A stretch of DNA of 64,000 nucleotides from JAXLWB01 sp046328715 (GCA_046328715.1 JAXLWB010000015.1:124001-188000), one strand, 5' to 3'; shown: positions 7,403 through 16,817, counted from the first letter of the stretch. A program made the numbers and translations. Notes: a model not told the origin generated them from the sequence alone.

Positions 7403-8179
7403 TCACGTCAATGGGGACTTGTCCATTCGAGCCTTTCGCCCATAAAAGATTAACCACTTGTGTCTCCCTGGTTGACCATCTTCCCAGCCAGAAAGCAATT
7501 CGATTTCGTCAAATCCAGCATCTCGCAGCATGCTTTCAAATTCGTCTCGACCATAAAATCGTTCGTGATAATCGAAAATTTCAGTCTCCCGCAGCTGACC
7601 ATTCTCATATCGCTCGTATCTGCACCAATTGCGGATGATGCGCCCTTCTTCTTTGTCGCTCCAAACGTTGGTTGAAAAGATCGTGGAGCCGTCCGCTTGA
7701 TCCTCGACATCAAACTCGGTCGTACCCGACGCCGAGAATTGGCTGCGGGTATCAGGAGGTCGCACGTCCAGGATCAACTTACCTTCTGGCTGTAGATGTT
7801 CCCAGAGTTTTCGTAGACAGCGTTGCGCCACTGTCTTGTCGTAAATATGGCCAAAGGAAGCCCCTGGAATCAGGATGAATCCATAATGTCGGGGCAGCGC
7901 CATTGTTTCCAGTGATTGTTCGTACAAGTTGGCATGAAGGCCCTTGGTGAGAAGCTTCTGACGACAAACGGCCAACATATAGGGCGAAGCGTCCAGGCCA
8001 TCGATCTCCGCCCCTGTCTCCAGAAACGGAATCAAGTTAATGCCCGTCCCGCACATCGGTTCAAGCACCGGTGACCGACTTCCCGCTTGCCGCCATTGCT
8101 GCAAGTAGAAGTCAATGATAGGTTGCTGTTCCGTGCCGATATCGTAATTGGCGGCTCGGATCTTGCCGTAGTGGACCAT
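7403..8179 (-). CDS. Class I SAM-dependent methyltransferase
   Basis: 258 residues. Motif I is VLEPMCGTGINLIPFLETGAEIDGLDAS, where the glycine-rich loop and the acidic residue at the end of strand 2 bind S-adenosylmethionine. FILIPGASFGHIYD and GKLILDVRPPD follow as motifs II-III, with a mixed C-terminal sheet ending in a positively charged tail. It is a cytoplasmic small-molecule-type enzyme; the substrate is unknown. It lies between the molybdenum enzyme and the second HNH module on the same strand, with a hairpin upstream. Confidence 0.82.
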   Translation of the reverse strand: MVHYGKIRAANYDIGTEQQPIIDFYLQQWRQAGSRSPVLEPMCGTGINLIPFLETGAEIDGLDASPYMLAVCRQKLLTKGLHANLYEQSLETMALPRHYGFILIPGASFGHIYDKTVAQRCLRKLWEHLQPEGKLILDVRPPDTRSQFSASGTTEFDVEDQADGSTIFSTNVWSDKEEGRIIRNWCRYERYENGQLRETEIFDYHERFYGRDEFESMLRDAGFDEIELLSGWEDGQPGRHKWLIFYGRKARMDKSPLT

Positions 8180-8193
8180 TTAGTAACCACGCT

Positions 8194-8280
8194 ACTACAG
8201 CAGATTTGGAAAGGAACAGATTTGTTCCAAAATGTTTGCCCACTACGTAAACATCTGATCTTTTCCAAATCTGTTGTAGT
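8194..8280. repeat. Inverted repeat upstream of methyltransferase gene
   Basis: Arms of 19 nt (ACTACAGCAGATTTGGAAA at 8194-8212 and its near complement at 8262-8280, one mismatch) enclose 49 nt. Words from it (GATTTGGA, GGAACAGATT) recur at 30000-30025, hinting at a small repeat family. Confidence 0.6.
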
Positions 8281-8311
8281 GCTTTGAGATTTTCTTATCA
8301 ACGTACTGTCA

Positions 8312-10645
8312 CTACTTCTGCAACGCTGCCCACACCTTCTCTGCCGTCAGCGGCATATCCAGCGTGCGCACACCGAGGTGTGAGAGCGCATCGACCACGG
8401 CGTTGACCACGGCAGGTGTCGATCCAATCGTTGCCGCTTCGCCGATGCCCTTGATGCCCATCGGGTTGATCGGCGTGGGGGTGACGGTGCGGTTGGTCTC
8501 AAAGTACGGGAAGCTGTCGGCACGCGGGACGGCGTAGTCCATCAGAGTGCCGCTGAGCAGTTGGCCGTTATCGGCGTAGATCGCATGTTCATAAAGCGCC
8601 TGGCCGATGCCTTGAGCAATGCCACCATGTACCTGTCCTTCCGCCAGCAGCGGGTTGATCACGGGACCGCAATCATCCACGGTCAGGAAGCGGCGAATCT
8701 CGATCTTGCCGTTACTGGGATCGACCTCGACTACACAGATGTGTGTACCGAAAGGATAAGTTTCGCCACTGGTGGTGAAATCCTCATCCGATTCGAGGGC
8801 ACCTTTCAAATCATCGGGCAGTGTTTCGCCCAGGCTATAGGATGCACTTGCCACCTGCTTCCACGTGATCGCTGAGCCGGGCGAGCCAGCGACCTGGAAC
8901 TTGCCATCCTGCAAGACCACATCGGCGCTGGCAGCTTCGAGCAGGTGAGCAGCGATGTCAATAGCCTTTTTGCGCACCGTCTCCGAGTTGCGATAGACCG
9001 CCGAGCCACCGACCGGCGCGCTGCGGCTGCCAAAGGTGCCGATGCCGCGCTTGATCACGGCGGTGTCGCCATGTTTGACGACGATATCTTCCATCGGGAT
9101 CTGCAAAATGCCCGAAGCAAGCTGTGCCCAGGCAGTTTCGTGTCCCTGCCCGTGCGGTGAAGTACCGGTGAGGACAGTAACCTTGCCATCGACATCGACG
9201 GTAACTGTGCCCGACTCCCAAGGACCAAAGCCACAGATTTCGACATAGGTAGCGACACCAATGCCGAGCAGTTTACCATCGCCATTGGCACGGCGTTTGG
9301 CTTGTTCGGCACGTAATCCGGCGTAATCGACCTTTTCCAATGCCTCAGCCATGTTCATCGCATATTCGCCGCTGTCGTACTTGGCACCAGTGGGCGTGGC
9401 ATAGGGGAATTTTTCGGGCGGAATAAAGTTGCGACGGCGCACTTCAGTTGGGTCGAGCCCCAGTTCTTTGGCGAGCACATCCATCGCTCGCTCGATCATA
9501 AAGGCAGCTTCGGGCCGACCAGCACCACGATAGGGTTCATTGATGCCTTTGTTTGTTATCACGCCGATGGCTTCGCAGCGGGCGTTGGGAATTTCATAGA
9601 CGCCGGTCATCATCATGGCAGTGAGGGGCGGGATGCCAGGCATGTTGGGCGAGTAGTAGGCACCACAGTTGGCAATCACCTTGAGGTCAGCGCCAGAGAC
9701 TTTACCATTTTTGTCGGAGGCCAAGCGGATGACATTGATCTGATCGCGCCCGTGGCTGGTGACAAGATAATCTTCGCTGCGCGTTGCGGCCCAGCGGATT
9801 GGACGTCCAAGTTGTTTTGCCAACCAGGGGACAAGCACCTCTTCGGTGTAGACGTTGGCTTTGGCCCCAAAACCGCCACCGACTTCGGGCGCAATCACAC
9901 GTAGCTTCTCCTGATCCACGCCTAGCACACCCGCAACTGACTCCTTGACGCCATGCGGAGCCTGTGTGGATGTCCACATGGTGTACTGATCAGCTTCTGC
10001 ATCATACTTGGCCACCACACAGCGCGGTTCCATCGCGCTGGGGATGAGGCGCTGGTTGACGATGCGCAGCTCGACAATTTTTTCAGCCGCGGCAAAGGCA
10101 GCATCGACATCGCCGCCGCCAGCATTGAAGCGGAATGCTTCGTTTGTTCCCCAATCTTCAAAGAGCAACGGTGCACCGGGCTTCAGCGCTTCCTCGGGAT
10201 CGGCTACGGCGTCAAGTGGCTCATAATCAACCATCACCGCTTCGACTGCATCGGCTGCGATGTAGCGATTCTCGGCAATGACCAGCGCCACTGGATCACC
10301 CACACAACGAGCTTTATCCACAGTAAGCACCGGGCGATCAGTGTTATGTGCATTTGAGTAGCCAGCGCTATTGAAATCAACACCCACTGGCAATACTTTC
10401 GCCATGTGCGGGTTGATATCGGCACCGGTATAGACAGCAACCACACCCGGCATGGCAAGTGCAGCACTGGCATCAATGCCTTTGATACGAGCATGGGCAT
10501 AAGGACTGCGCACCATGACCATGTGCAACATACCTTCCAATTGGATATCGCCGGTATACTTGCCCTTGCCAGTGACCAAGTTGGGATCTTCACGGCGAGT
10601 GACACGCGCACCCATAAATTGAGGAGCATGAAGTTGCTTTTGCAT
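8312..10645 (-). CDS. Molybdenum hydroxylase large subunit (xanthine dehydrogenase / aldehyde oxidase family)
   Basis: 777 residues, the normal size for the Mo-cofactor subunit. GARVTRREDPNLVTGKGKYTGDI is the standard opening. The active-site loop near residue 370 is PYRGAGR, the form II type, and not the cysteine-containing AYRCSFR loop of true CO dehydrogenase. The KGIGEAATIG segment near residue 733 carries the catalytic glutamate. It would hydroxylate a purine, aldehyde, aromatic or carbonyl compound at a molybdopterin-cytosine-dinucleotide centre. The FAD and 2Fe-2S subunits that normally accompany it are absent from the window. It follows a sugar permease gene by 114 nt. Confidence 0.9.
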   Translation of the reverse strand: MQKQLHAPQFMGARVTRREDPNLVTGKGKYTGDIQLEGMLHMVMVRSPYAHARIKGIDASAALAMPGVVAVYTGADINPHMAKVLPVGVDFNSAGYSNAHNTDRPVLTVDKARCVGDPVALVIAENRYIAADAVEAVMVDYEPLDAVADPEEALKPGAPLLFEDWGTNEAFRFNAGGGDVDAAFAAAEKIVELRIVNQRLIPSAMEPRCVVAKYDAEADQYTMWTSTQAPHGVKESVAGVLGVDQEKLRVIAPEVGGGFGAKANVYTEEVLVPWLAKQLGRPIRWAATRSEDYLVTSHGRDQINVIRLASDKNGKVSGADLKVIANCGAYYSPNMPGIPPLTAMMMTGVYEIPNARCEAIGVITNKGINEPYRGAGRPEAAFMIERAMDVLAKELGLDPTEVRRRNFIPPEKFPYATPTGAKYDSGEYAMNMAEALEKVDYAGLRAEQAKRRANGDGKLLGIGVATYVEICGFGPWESGTVTVDVDGKVTVLTGTSPHGQGHETAWAQLASGILQIPMEDIVVKHGDTAVIKRGIGTFGSRSAPVGGSAVYRNSETVRKKAIDIAAHLLEAASADVVLQDGKFQVAGSPGSAITWKQVASASYSLGETLPDDLKGALESDEDFTTSGETYPFGTHICVVEVDPSNGKIEIRRFLTVDDCGPVINPLLAEGQVHGGIAQGIGQALYEHAIYADNGQLLSGTLMDYAVPRADSFPYFETNRTVTPTPINPMGIKGIGEAATIGSTPAVVNAVVDALSHLGVRTLDMPLTAEKVWAALQK

Positions 10646-10759
10646 GAGACTTTCCCCAGTTCTCCTTTTGCAGATTGGTTTGTTGAATAAGACTGCGGAT
10701 TTGAGTATGGAAAGTTATAAACGATCGCAGGCGATTTGCGCAAACCCCATTCTTTGATT

Positions 10760-11647
10760 CTATGCCTTCAATCCCGACATAACGACGCCACGGATCATCA
10801 ACCGTTGCGCTAAAAAAAAGGCGACTAGGGTTGGAATCACCATTAAAAATGACATCGCCATCATCAAGGGGATTTGGGTATTATACAGTTCCTTGAAAAA
10901 ACTAATACCGAGTGCAAGCGTGTAATTGTTGGGATTGGTCAAAAAGATCAAAGGCCCATAGAAGTCGTTCCAAACGCCTTGAAAGGTAAAAACTGCCACG
11001 GTTGCCAGCGCTGGTTTACAGAGGGGCAACATAATCTGCCACCAGATGCGGAAACGATTTGCACCATCAAGAATGGCTGCTTCTTCCAGTTCGATCGGGA
11101 TAGTCGTAAAGAATTGGCGCAACAAAAAAATGTTAAACGCTCCACCGCCAAAGAAAGCCGGAACCGTGAGTGGTAGAAAAGTATCGAGCCAGCCGATCTT
11201 GTTGTACATGATGTACAGCGGAATCAAGGTGACTGCACCAGGCAACATGATCGATGCCAACACCAACATAAACCAAATATCACGCCCGGGGAACTTGATC
11301 CGTGCAAAGCCGTAGGCGCAGAGTGACGATGCAATGACAGCAGCAACGGTGACCGTAGCCGTAATCACGACTGTATTCCAAAGCCAGCGCGGAAAATTCA
11401 TACCATTATAGAACCAACCGTCAGGGAAATTCTGCCAGCGAAATGTATGAGGAATAAAGGTCGGCGGGAAGACATAGACTTCCGAATTTTCTTTGAGCGA
11501 AGTCGTGATCAGCCAGAAGAGCGGCAGCAAAAACACTAACGCGCCCACAATCAAAATTGCATAAACCAGGATGAGGTAGAAAGTCTGTGTTGGACGATCC
11601 AATCGCAGATCGCCCAATCCAAGATAGTTTTCCTTCCCTTCTACCAT
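10760..11647 (-). CDS. Carbohydrate ABC transporter permease (MalG/LacG type)
   Basis: 295 residues with six predicted membrane helices (the first is ILVYAILIVGALVFLLPLFWLI). The coupling loop EEAAILDGANRFRIWWQIMLPLCKPALA is the EAA motif that docks on the ATPase. It forms a heterodimeric channel with the next upstream gene product and imports a sugar or polyol delivered by the binding protein. The stop of the MalF-type gene is 2 nt upstream. No ATPase gene is in the operon. Confidence 0.9.
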   Translation of the reverse strand: MVEGKENYLGLGDLRLDRPTQTFYLILVYAILIVGALVFLLPLFWLITTSLKENSEVYVFPPTFIPHTFRWQNFPDGWFYNGMNFPRWLWNTVVITATVTVAAVIASSLCAYGFARIKFPGRDIWFMLVLASIMLPGAVTLIPLYIMYNKIGWLDTFLPLTVPAFFGGGAFNIFLLRQFFTTIPIELEEAAILDGANRFRIWWQIMLPLCKPALATVAVFTFQGVWNDFYGPLIFLTNPNNYTLALGISFFKELYNTQIPLMMAMSFLMVIPTLVAFFLAQRLMIRGVVMSGLKA

Positions 11648-11649
11648 AA

Positions 11650-12606
11650 TTATTTCACCTCGGTTTCATAAAAGACCCACAAGGCAGAGCTACGGAAAAC
11701 CAGCAGTGTGAGCACCAATACGACCGCCAACAAAAACCAAGCCATCGCCGCCGCCATCCCCATTTGGGTAAAACGGAAGGCCCGTTCATAGACCATCAAA
11801 CTATAGAAATAGGTAGAAAAAAGCGGCCCACCCTGAGTCAGCACAAATGCTTCCGTGAAATATTGGAAGGCACCGATCAAGCCCATAACTAAGTTAAAAA
11901 AGATCGTTGGTGTCATCAACGGCATGGTGATGAAGCGAAAGAGCTGGCGACTGTTGGCACCATCGATCTTGGCAGCTTCGTACAACGATTCAGGAATGCC
12001 TTGCAAGCCAGCCAAATAGATCACCATCCCACCGCCAACGCCCCACAAACTCATCAAGACGAGCGACGGCAAGGCCGATCCCGGATCGCCCAAGAAACGG
12101 GATGTGGGCAAGCCTACACCCTTCAAGATTGCATTAAAAAGGCCATAATCCGGATTCAACAACCATCCCCATAGCACGGCACTGGCCACTGCCGGGACAA
12201 TCGTCGGAATATAAAAGCAGGTACGAAAAATCGGCATGCCTTTCACCCGCTGATTGAGCAAAAGTGCCAACACGAAGGCACCCAAAATTCCCAAGGGGAC
12301 AGCGGTGAGAGCGTAGAATGCAGTCACCTTACAAGCCTGCCAAAAGTTTGGCTCTTTGGTGAACATGTTCACATAATTACGCAATCCAATCCATTCTGGT
12401 GAGCGCAGGATCGGATATTTGGTAAAGCTGATGTAAAACGAGGCGATCATGGGGCCAATGGTAAAAATCAGCAACCCCAGCACAACCGGCATAATAAAAA
12501 GATAGCCTTCAATGATATCGCGTCGCCGTTTTGTCTTGACAAGACGAGACCAGAAAGACTTTTCAGTTTTCATGTGGCTTGACGGAATCTCAGTTGCGAC
12601 AGCCAT
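11650..12606 (-). CDS. Carbohydrate ABC transporter permease (MalF/LacF type)
   Basis: About 319 residues from the ATG at 12606 (GGGAGAAGAG upstream). In-frame ATGs at 12624 and 12573 are alternatives. Helix 1 is GYLFIMPVVLGLLIFTIGPMIASFYISFTKYP, and the EAA loop is ESLYEAAKIDGANSRQLFRFITMPLMTP. Six membrane helices in all, typical of the first permease in a CUT1 sugar importer. Neighbours are the binding-protein gene upstream (past a hairpin) and the MalG-type gene downstream. Confidence 0.9.
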   Translation of the reverse strand: MAVATEIPSSHMKTEKSFWSRLVKTKRRRDIIEGYLFIMPVVLGLLIFTIGPMIASFYISFTKYPILRSPEWIGLRNYVNMFTKEPNFWQACKVTAFYALTAVPLGILGAFVLALLLNQRVKGMPIFRTCFYIPTIVPAVASAVLWGWLLNPDYGLFNAILKGVGLPTSRFLGDPGSALPSLVLMSLWGVGGGMVIYLAGLQGIPESLYEAAKIDGANSRQLFRFITMPLMTPTIFFNLVMGLIGAFQYFTEAFVLTQGGPLFSTYFYSLMVYERAFRFTQMGMAAAMAWFLLAVVLVLTLLVFRSSALWVFYETEVK

Positions 12607-12636
12607 GTGGCGCTCTTCTCCCATTGTATTGTCTGG

Positions 12637-12701
12637 TCCTGTAGGGACACCTGAATTTAGTGAATGTTTCTCGATTCTAAATTCATGGTGTCTCTACAGG
12701 A
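12637..12701. repeat. Hairpin between binding-protein and permease genes
   Basis: Arms TCCTGTAGGGACACC... (12637-12660) and its complement (12677-12701) match at about 23 of 25 positions. In sugar ABC operons a hairpin after the binding-protein gene often raises its expression over the permeases; that role is inference here. Confidence 0.65.
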
Positions 12702-12718
12702 CAGGGTGATGCAAGTGT

Positions 12719-14065
12719 TTACTTATTCTCATCCAAACAGTTTTGGATCGTAGTGTCCGCTTCGGCAAAGGCGTCTTCTGCACCCTTTTGGCCACGAATC
12801 ACGGCTTCCAGCGCTGCCTGATAGGCTTGCTGCACTACACCCACGTAGAAGCTGCCACAGTCCGCCGGGTGATCCATCACGGGTAGGATGGCGTCATCAG
12901 CGCCATTCACAAATGCCATGAAGTTGTTGGGTGGTGTCGTCAGACCTTCCATCCATTTGCTATCTTCTGCAACCGAGCGCAACAGTGGCACAACGATCTC
13001 GGCCTTCGTCATCTGGCGCTGCACATCGGGTGTGATGATGTTCTTGACGTACTGATAGGCAACTTCTGGATGTTTACCCTTGGAATAGACCGACATACCC
13101 CAGGTGCCCATACCCGTGCGATGTTTGCCATCTGGCATCAAAGGCATTAACTGCACATCCCACTCGAACTTGTCACCAACGTTATCGCGAATCGGCGTTC
13201 GCAGCGCTTGAATGTGGGTGTAAATGGCTGCACGACCCAATTGGAAGGAATCGCCACCAACGTCTAAGCCGAGTGGTTGAGCAATATTATGTTTTGCCCA
13301 CAGATCAGCATAGGCTTGCAACCCTGCCAAGGTCTTTGGATCCGACCATGTCGATTTGCCATCGGCCAGAATCAAGCCACCATAGCCAACGACCCAGGGA
13401 TAGACCGTCGCCCACCAGTTCCACGTCGCATTAGAGAGCCCCCAATACTTGGGATTGCCACTCTCGTCTTTTTCCAGCTCTGTGATCTTTTTGGTGTTAA
13501 CAACCAAATCGTCCCATGTCCATTTGTCAGTTGGCAATTCCGCACCAGCCTGCTCAAACAGTGTCTTATTGTAATACATGGTCACGACATCCAACCCTGA
13601 AGGTAAAAAGTGGATTTCGCCATCCACGGTGCCTAGGCCAAGCATGGCCGGGAAGACATCGTCCAGTTTTACATCCGAATCGGTTTCTGCCAAGGGCTTC
13701 AGATCGAGCGACACATCATTCTTCGCAAAGGGCACAGCGTAGAGGTCTGCACTAAAGAAGACATCTGCCAATGTCCCAGCCGCCGCCTGGGCATAGACCA
13801 GTTCAGCCAAGTCACCGCTGATATATTCAAATTTGGCTGTGACGTTTGGGTGCTTTGCTTTCGTCGCATCAGTCAGAAACTGATTGACTGGCTCGACGGG
13901 TGGTCCCTTTAAGATCATGACACGAAGTTCAGTCGGCTCTTGTGCAACAGCTGCGCCACCGGATGCCGGGGCCGCAGCGGGTGCAACACAGGCTGCCAAC
14001 AGTGCTCCTGTGCTTGTAATGCCAGCAACTTTGAGAAAATCACGGCGCGACAGTTGTTTCATCAT
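12719..14065 (-). CDS. Extracellular sugar-binding lipoprotein (SBP family 1)
   Basis: About 449 residues from the tandem ATGs at 14065/14062, chosen because TGGAGGAACC lies just upstream; the frame is open further upstream but without signal features. The N-terminus is MMKQLSRRDFLKVAG, a Tat twin-arginine signal, ending in the lipobox LLAAC. The mature part (ELRVMILKGPPVEPVNQFLTDATKAKHPNVTAKFEYISGD...) is a periplasmic-binding-protein fold with an aromatic-rich sugar cleft (WGLSNATWNWWATVYPWVVGYGG). It captures an oligosaccharide or similar ligand for the MalF/MalG-type permeases downstream. Confidence 0.9.
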   Translation of the reverse strand: MMKQLSRRDFLKVAGITSTGALLAACVAPAAAPASGGAAVAQEPTELRVMILKGPPVEPVNQFLTDATKAKHPNVTAKFEYISGDLAELVYAQAAAGTLADVFFSADLYAVPFAKNDVSLDLKPLAETDSDVKLDDVFPAMLGLGTVDGEIHFLPSGLDVVTMYYNKTLFEQAGAELPTDKWTWDDLVVNTKKITELEKDESGNPKYWGLSNATWNWWATVYPWVVGYGGLILADGKSTWSDPKTLAGLQAYADLWAKHNIAQPLGLDVGGDSFQLGRAAIYTHIQALRTPIRDNVGDKFEWDVQLMPLMPDGKHRTGMGTWGMSVYSKGKHPEVAYQYVKNIITPDVQRQMTKAEIVVPLLRSVAEDSKWMEGLTTPPNNFMAFVNGADDAILPVMDHPADCGSFYVGVVQQAYQAALEAVIRGQKGAEDAFAEADTTIQNCLDENK

Positions 14066-14176
14066 ACACTGGTTCCTCCAAACTAGTTTGAATCGGTTGA
14101 AATATGGCCACAGGACAGGGATGGAAATAAAAACGACATTTGGGAGAGTTCTATTCGTCCCGTTTGGTATACCAGT

Positions 14177-14205
14177 ACTATACGTGTTTTGAGAGGAGAT
14201 GTCAA
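14177..14205 (-). promoter_or_regulatory. Sigma-70 promoter for the sugar importer operon
   Basis: Read on the minus strand: TTGACA (14205-14200), a 17-nt spacer, then TATAGT (14182-14177), a near-consensus promoter about 110 nt upstream of the binding-protein start. Immediately downstream lie the small palindromes AGTACT and GGTATACC (14166-14179), which could be an operator for a LacI-type repressor. The operator is inference. Confidence 0.6.
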
Positions 14206-14265
14206 ACACCAGGAATCCTTCAGGCATTTTCCAGGTGGACAGAGGGAGCGAGAGACAAGAGGCAA

Positions 14266-14328
14266 GAAGCAAATTGCAGAGGGCAGGTGGCAATAAGATA
14301 TTTGCAGCCTGCCACCTGCAACTTGCTT
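14266..14328. repeat. Imperfect hairpin downstream of the TPR gene
   Basis: Arms of 25 nt (14266-14290 and 14304-14328) pair at about 20 positions. The right arm runs into the stop codon of the TPR protein gene, so it may end that transcript. Confidence 0.5.
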
Positions 14329-16031
14329 CATCCTTCGTTCAAGACAGTAAATACGCCACGTTGCGCAAGGTGAGAGTCAACATACATTTCGACGACATAG
14401 TCGCCGGCAGCCAGCACAAAATTATCACTGTAGGCCAGGCTCAATGGCTGCTGAAACTGGCCACTTTCGCCAGCTTCCCACGGCGCAATCACACGCCAAG
14501 AGGGATCTTCTTCGCCATCAATGTAGACTTTAAAGACCACATCCTGGCCATTCTGCATTTTTGCAAAGTCAAAAAGGATGGCGACTTCCTGCGTGCCAAA
14601 GGGAACGCTTTCGACTTCTTTGTAATCCGTCACTGCACCAGCATCATTATAGACAGGCTCGGCGATGAGGAAGGGGCTAATTTCGGCGCTGAGTGTACCA
14701 GTTGGAGGCTCGCTCTTGTACTCCAGTGCCACTGATAAGCTCTTGATCTGCGCAATCAACTCATCAGCAGCAGGGCGCACCGCTTCGGGATTGCCGATTT
14801 TATCCCCAGATGGCACGGTCTCGCCGTCATCAAGGGCAAAGATTAGGTCATCCAGCCCATCGGACGCGTCATCCAGCCCCCACCAGAGATAGGAGGGAGG
14901 CTCGGCACCAGCCGCTTTGGCATCAGCTACTTGTTTTGCGGCCAAATTCATCCCCTTGCCGTATTCAGCTTTGGCTTCATCTACCTTGCCCGCCGCTAGC
15001 AAACTCAAGCCAAGGTCATATTGGATCCACAGTTCGTCGGGGCTCATGGCCAGCGCAGTTCGATTCATTGCCGCAGCATCGTCAAAGCGCCCCAGCAGGT
15101 GATAGACCCAGGCCAACTCGCCTGCTACATTCGCTCCTGTTTCACCATTGGCACGCGCCTTTTCATAGTCGGCTGCTGCCAGATCATACTTCCCGAGTGC
15201 CGTCTGTGCGCCAGCGCGCTCAGCATAGGCACGGCCATAGTTGGGGGCAGCTTGCACAGCTTGATCAAAGGCTTTGATTGCCTCATCCCATTTCGACTGA
15301 TGCGCCCAACCTACACCCTGGGCAAAGTGATCAATCGCTCCTCCTTGCGCACGCAAATCGCTCACTGGTTTGGCAAAGGTCGTAAAGGCCCAGCCGACAG
15401 CGATCAATGTAATAAGCACACCAGTTGTTGTGAAGACCCAGCGTGTTGCCCAAGCGGAGACCATCACCGACATACCAAAGAGGAAAAGCGATACGGCCAA
15501 CAAGGTAAGATGGACAATATAGGTGTTCGCTTTACCATCCCAGGCATCCTTGACCAAGGAAGAAGCGAGAAACTTTTCCTGCAAAGCGGTGATCTCGACA
15601 AGATAGGTCTCAGCTTCATAGCGAGGTAGATCGACTTCGCCTTTTTCGCTGTCAAAGTAGGGTGAACCCAGCATCGGGCTCAACTTGACCATCCGATCAC
15701 GCAATGTTCGATAGCGAATGGCGGACGATTCATCGCCACGGCTTTCGGCGGAAGCGGCTAGCAAGTCTAGTTCCTGCCAACTTTGATAGGCGGTGTTGTA
15801 ATCGTAGTTGACCCGAGCATCTCCGCTGACCTGACGGCCAAGTGCTTCTAATGCATAGCGCTTGTTGTCACGATTGGCTTGATCGTCACGGTTGGCGGCG
15901 TCGCTTTGTAGATAAGCAATAATTGCCGCCAGCAGGGTGACCAGCGCAATCAGAATGGTCGTAGTCCGCTTGAAGCGCTCATCACGCTCGATCTGATTGT
16001 CTTCGTTCACGGTTGAAGCCATTGCACTCAT
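14328..16031 (-). CDS. Membrane-anchored TPR protein
   Basis: 567 residues; ATG with AGGAGAG upstream. A membrane helix lies near residue 25-43 (TTTILIALVTLLAAIIAYLQS), followed by a charged helical domain and two or three further membrane helices at about 172-235. Tetratricopeptide repeats follow at about 250-370 (WDEAIKAFDQAVQAAPNYGRAYAERAGAQTALGKYDLAAADYEKA). The C-terminal 150 residues look like a beta-domain. The membrane part has the same plan as the neighbouring 218-residue protein, so this is probably that module with TPRs added. Role unknown; perhaps a scaffold at the membrane. The genes are 12 nt apart. Confidence 0.7.
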   Translation of the reverse strand: MSAMASTVNEDNQIERDERFKRTTTILIALVTLLAAIIAYLQSDAANRDDQANRDNKRYALEALGRQVSGDARVNYDYNTAYQSWQELDLLAASAESRGDESSAIRYRTLRDRMVKLSPMLGSPYFDSEKGEVDLPRYEAETYLVEITALQEKFLASSLVKDAWDGKANTYIVHLTLLAVSLFLFGMSVMVSAWATRWVFTTTGVLITLIAVGWAFTTFAKPVSDLRAQGGAIDHFAQGVGWAHQSKWDEAIKAFDQAVQAAPNYGRAYAERAGAQTALGKYDLAAADYEKARANGETGANVAGELAWVYHLLGRFDDAAAMNRTALAMSPDELWIQYDLGLSLLAAGKVDEAKAEYGKGMNLAAKQVADAKAAGAEPPSYLWWGLDDASDGLDDLIFALDDGETVPSGDKIGNPEAVRPAADELIAQIKSLSVALEYKSEPPTGTLSAEISPFLIAEPVYNDAGAVTDYKEVESVPFGTQEVAILFDFAKMQNGQDVVFKVYIDGEEDPSWRVIAPWEAGESGQFQQPLSLAYSDNFVLAAGDYVVEMYVDSHLAQRGVFTVLNEG

Positions 16032-16043
16032 GTTTAATCTCTC

Positions 16044-16700
16044 CTATGCCCGAAATTCAATCATCAAAGCGAACACCGTTCCCGCGACCATACAGAGCGA
16101 ACCCAATCCCACCAGCGGATAGCGCATTACCTTCCCCGTCGCCTCAATCAAGCTATAGAAGACCAGCGCAACCGCCAGGATCGCCACGGCAAGAAGGAGC
16201 TGATTAGTCTTGTTACGCAGTTTGTCGGCTTCAGCATAACTTGCGTCGGGTTGCAGATCTTTCTCTTTGGCGGCATCGGCGAAATATTCGCCGATTTCGC
16301 GTTGCAGTGCGTAGCTGCCGTTGCGATTGAGGAACTTGTTGGGGAATAGACCCTGATTGGCAATCGAGAGATCATGCGCATTGGCCCGTTCAGCGTCGAG
16401 CAATGCAGCCTCGTCTTCGTCTGTCTTCGCCTCATCATTTGCAATCAGATCGCCCAAATCACTGTAGCGGCGATAGGCAGCATAGGCACTGTAGTTCTCG
16501 TAGGCGTTGACTGCACTCAAAGCTCGGGTTTCTTCCAGGTTGACTGTAGCGCGCTGACCGGCAAAGTCAGCATCCCCTGCTCCATCCGCTGCAACTGAAG
16601 CTCGCCAGGCGACAACTGCACCGAGCAACGTTGTCAGCGCAATCAAGATCGCAATCAACATCTCCATCCGATCACTCTGCTCAGCCTCCACATTCTCCAT
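16044..16700 (-). CDS. Small membrane protein (DUF4337-like)
   Basis: 218 residues. A membrane helix (MLIAILIALTTLLGAVVAWRASVAA) is followed by a long charged helical region of about 110 residues and two C-terminal membrane helices (LLLAVAILAVALVFYSLIEA and YPLVGLGSLCMVAGTVFALMI). This layout resembles DUF4337-type proteins; I would not go further than that. It is the first gene of a two-gene unit with the TPR protein and shares its membrane architecture. Confidence 0.6.
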   Translation of the reverse strand: MENVEAEQSDRMEMLIAILIALTTLLGAVVAWRASVAADGAGDADFAGQRATVNLEETRALSAVNAYENYSAYAAYRRYSDLGDLIANDEAKTDEDEAALLDAERANAHDLSIANQGLFPNKFLNRNGSYALQREIGEYFADAAKEKDLQPDASYAEADKLRNKTNQLLLAVAILAVALVFYSLIEATGKVMRYPLVGLGSLCMVAGTVFALMIEFRA

Positions 16701-16817
16701 GATAAATTCTCCTATTCATAATAATCATTGTAAGAAAAAATTATGCAGGTTGAATTTTAGCTCAGTTTATTAATTTTGAAAAGTGGCAAAAGAGTTACGT
16801 GCGGGGTTCTGTCATTT

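Noticed and set aside
8312..10645. Aerobic CO dehydrogenase large subunit
   Set aside because: The active-site loop reads PYRGAGR rather than the cysteine-containing AYRCSFR loop, and no CoxM or CoxS partner is present.
12719..14293. A longer binding protein starting at 14293
   Set aside because: The extra 76 residues run through the promoter and spacer hairpin; the Tat/lipoprotein signal and ribosome site place the start at 14065.
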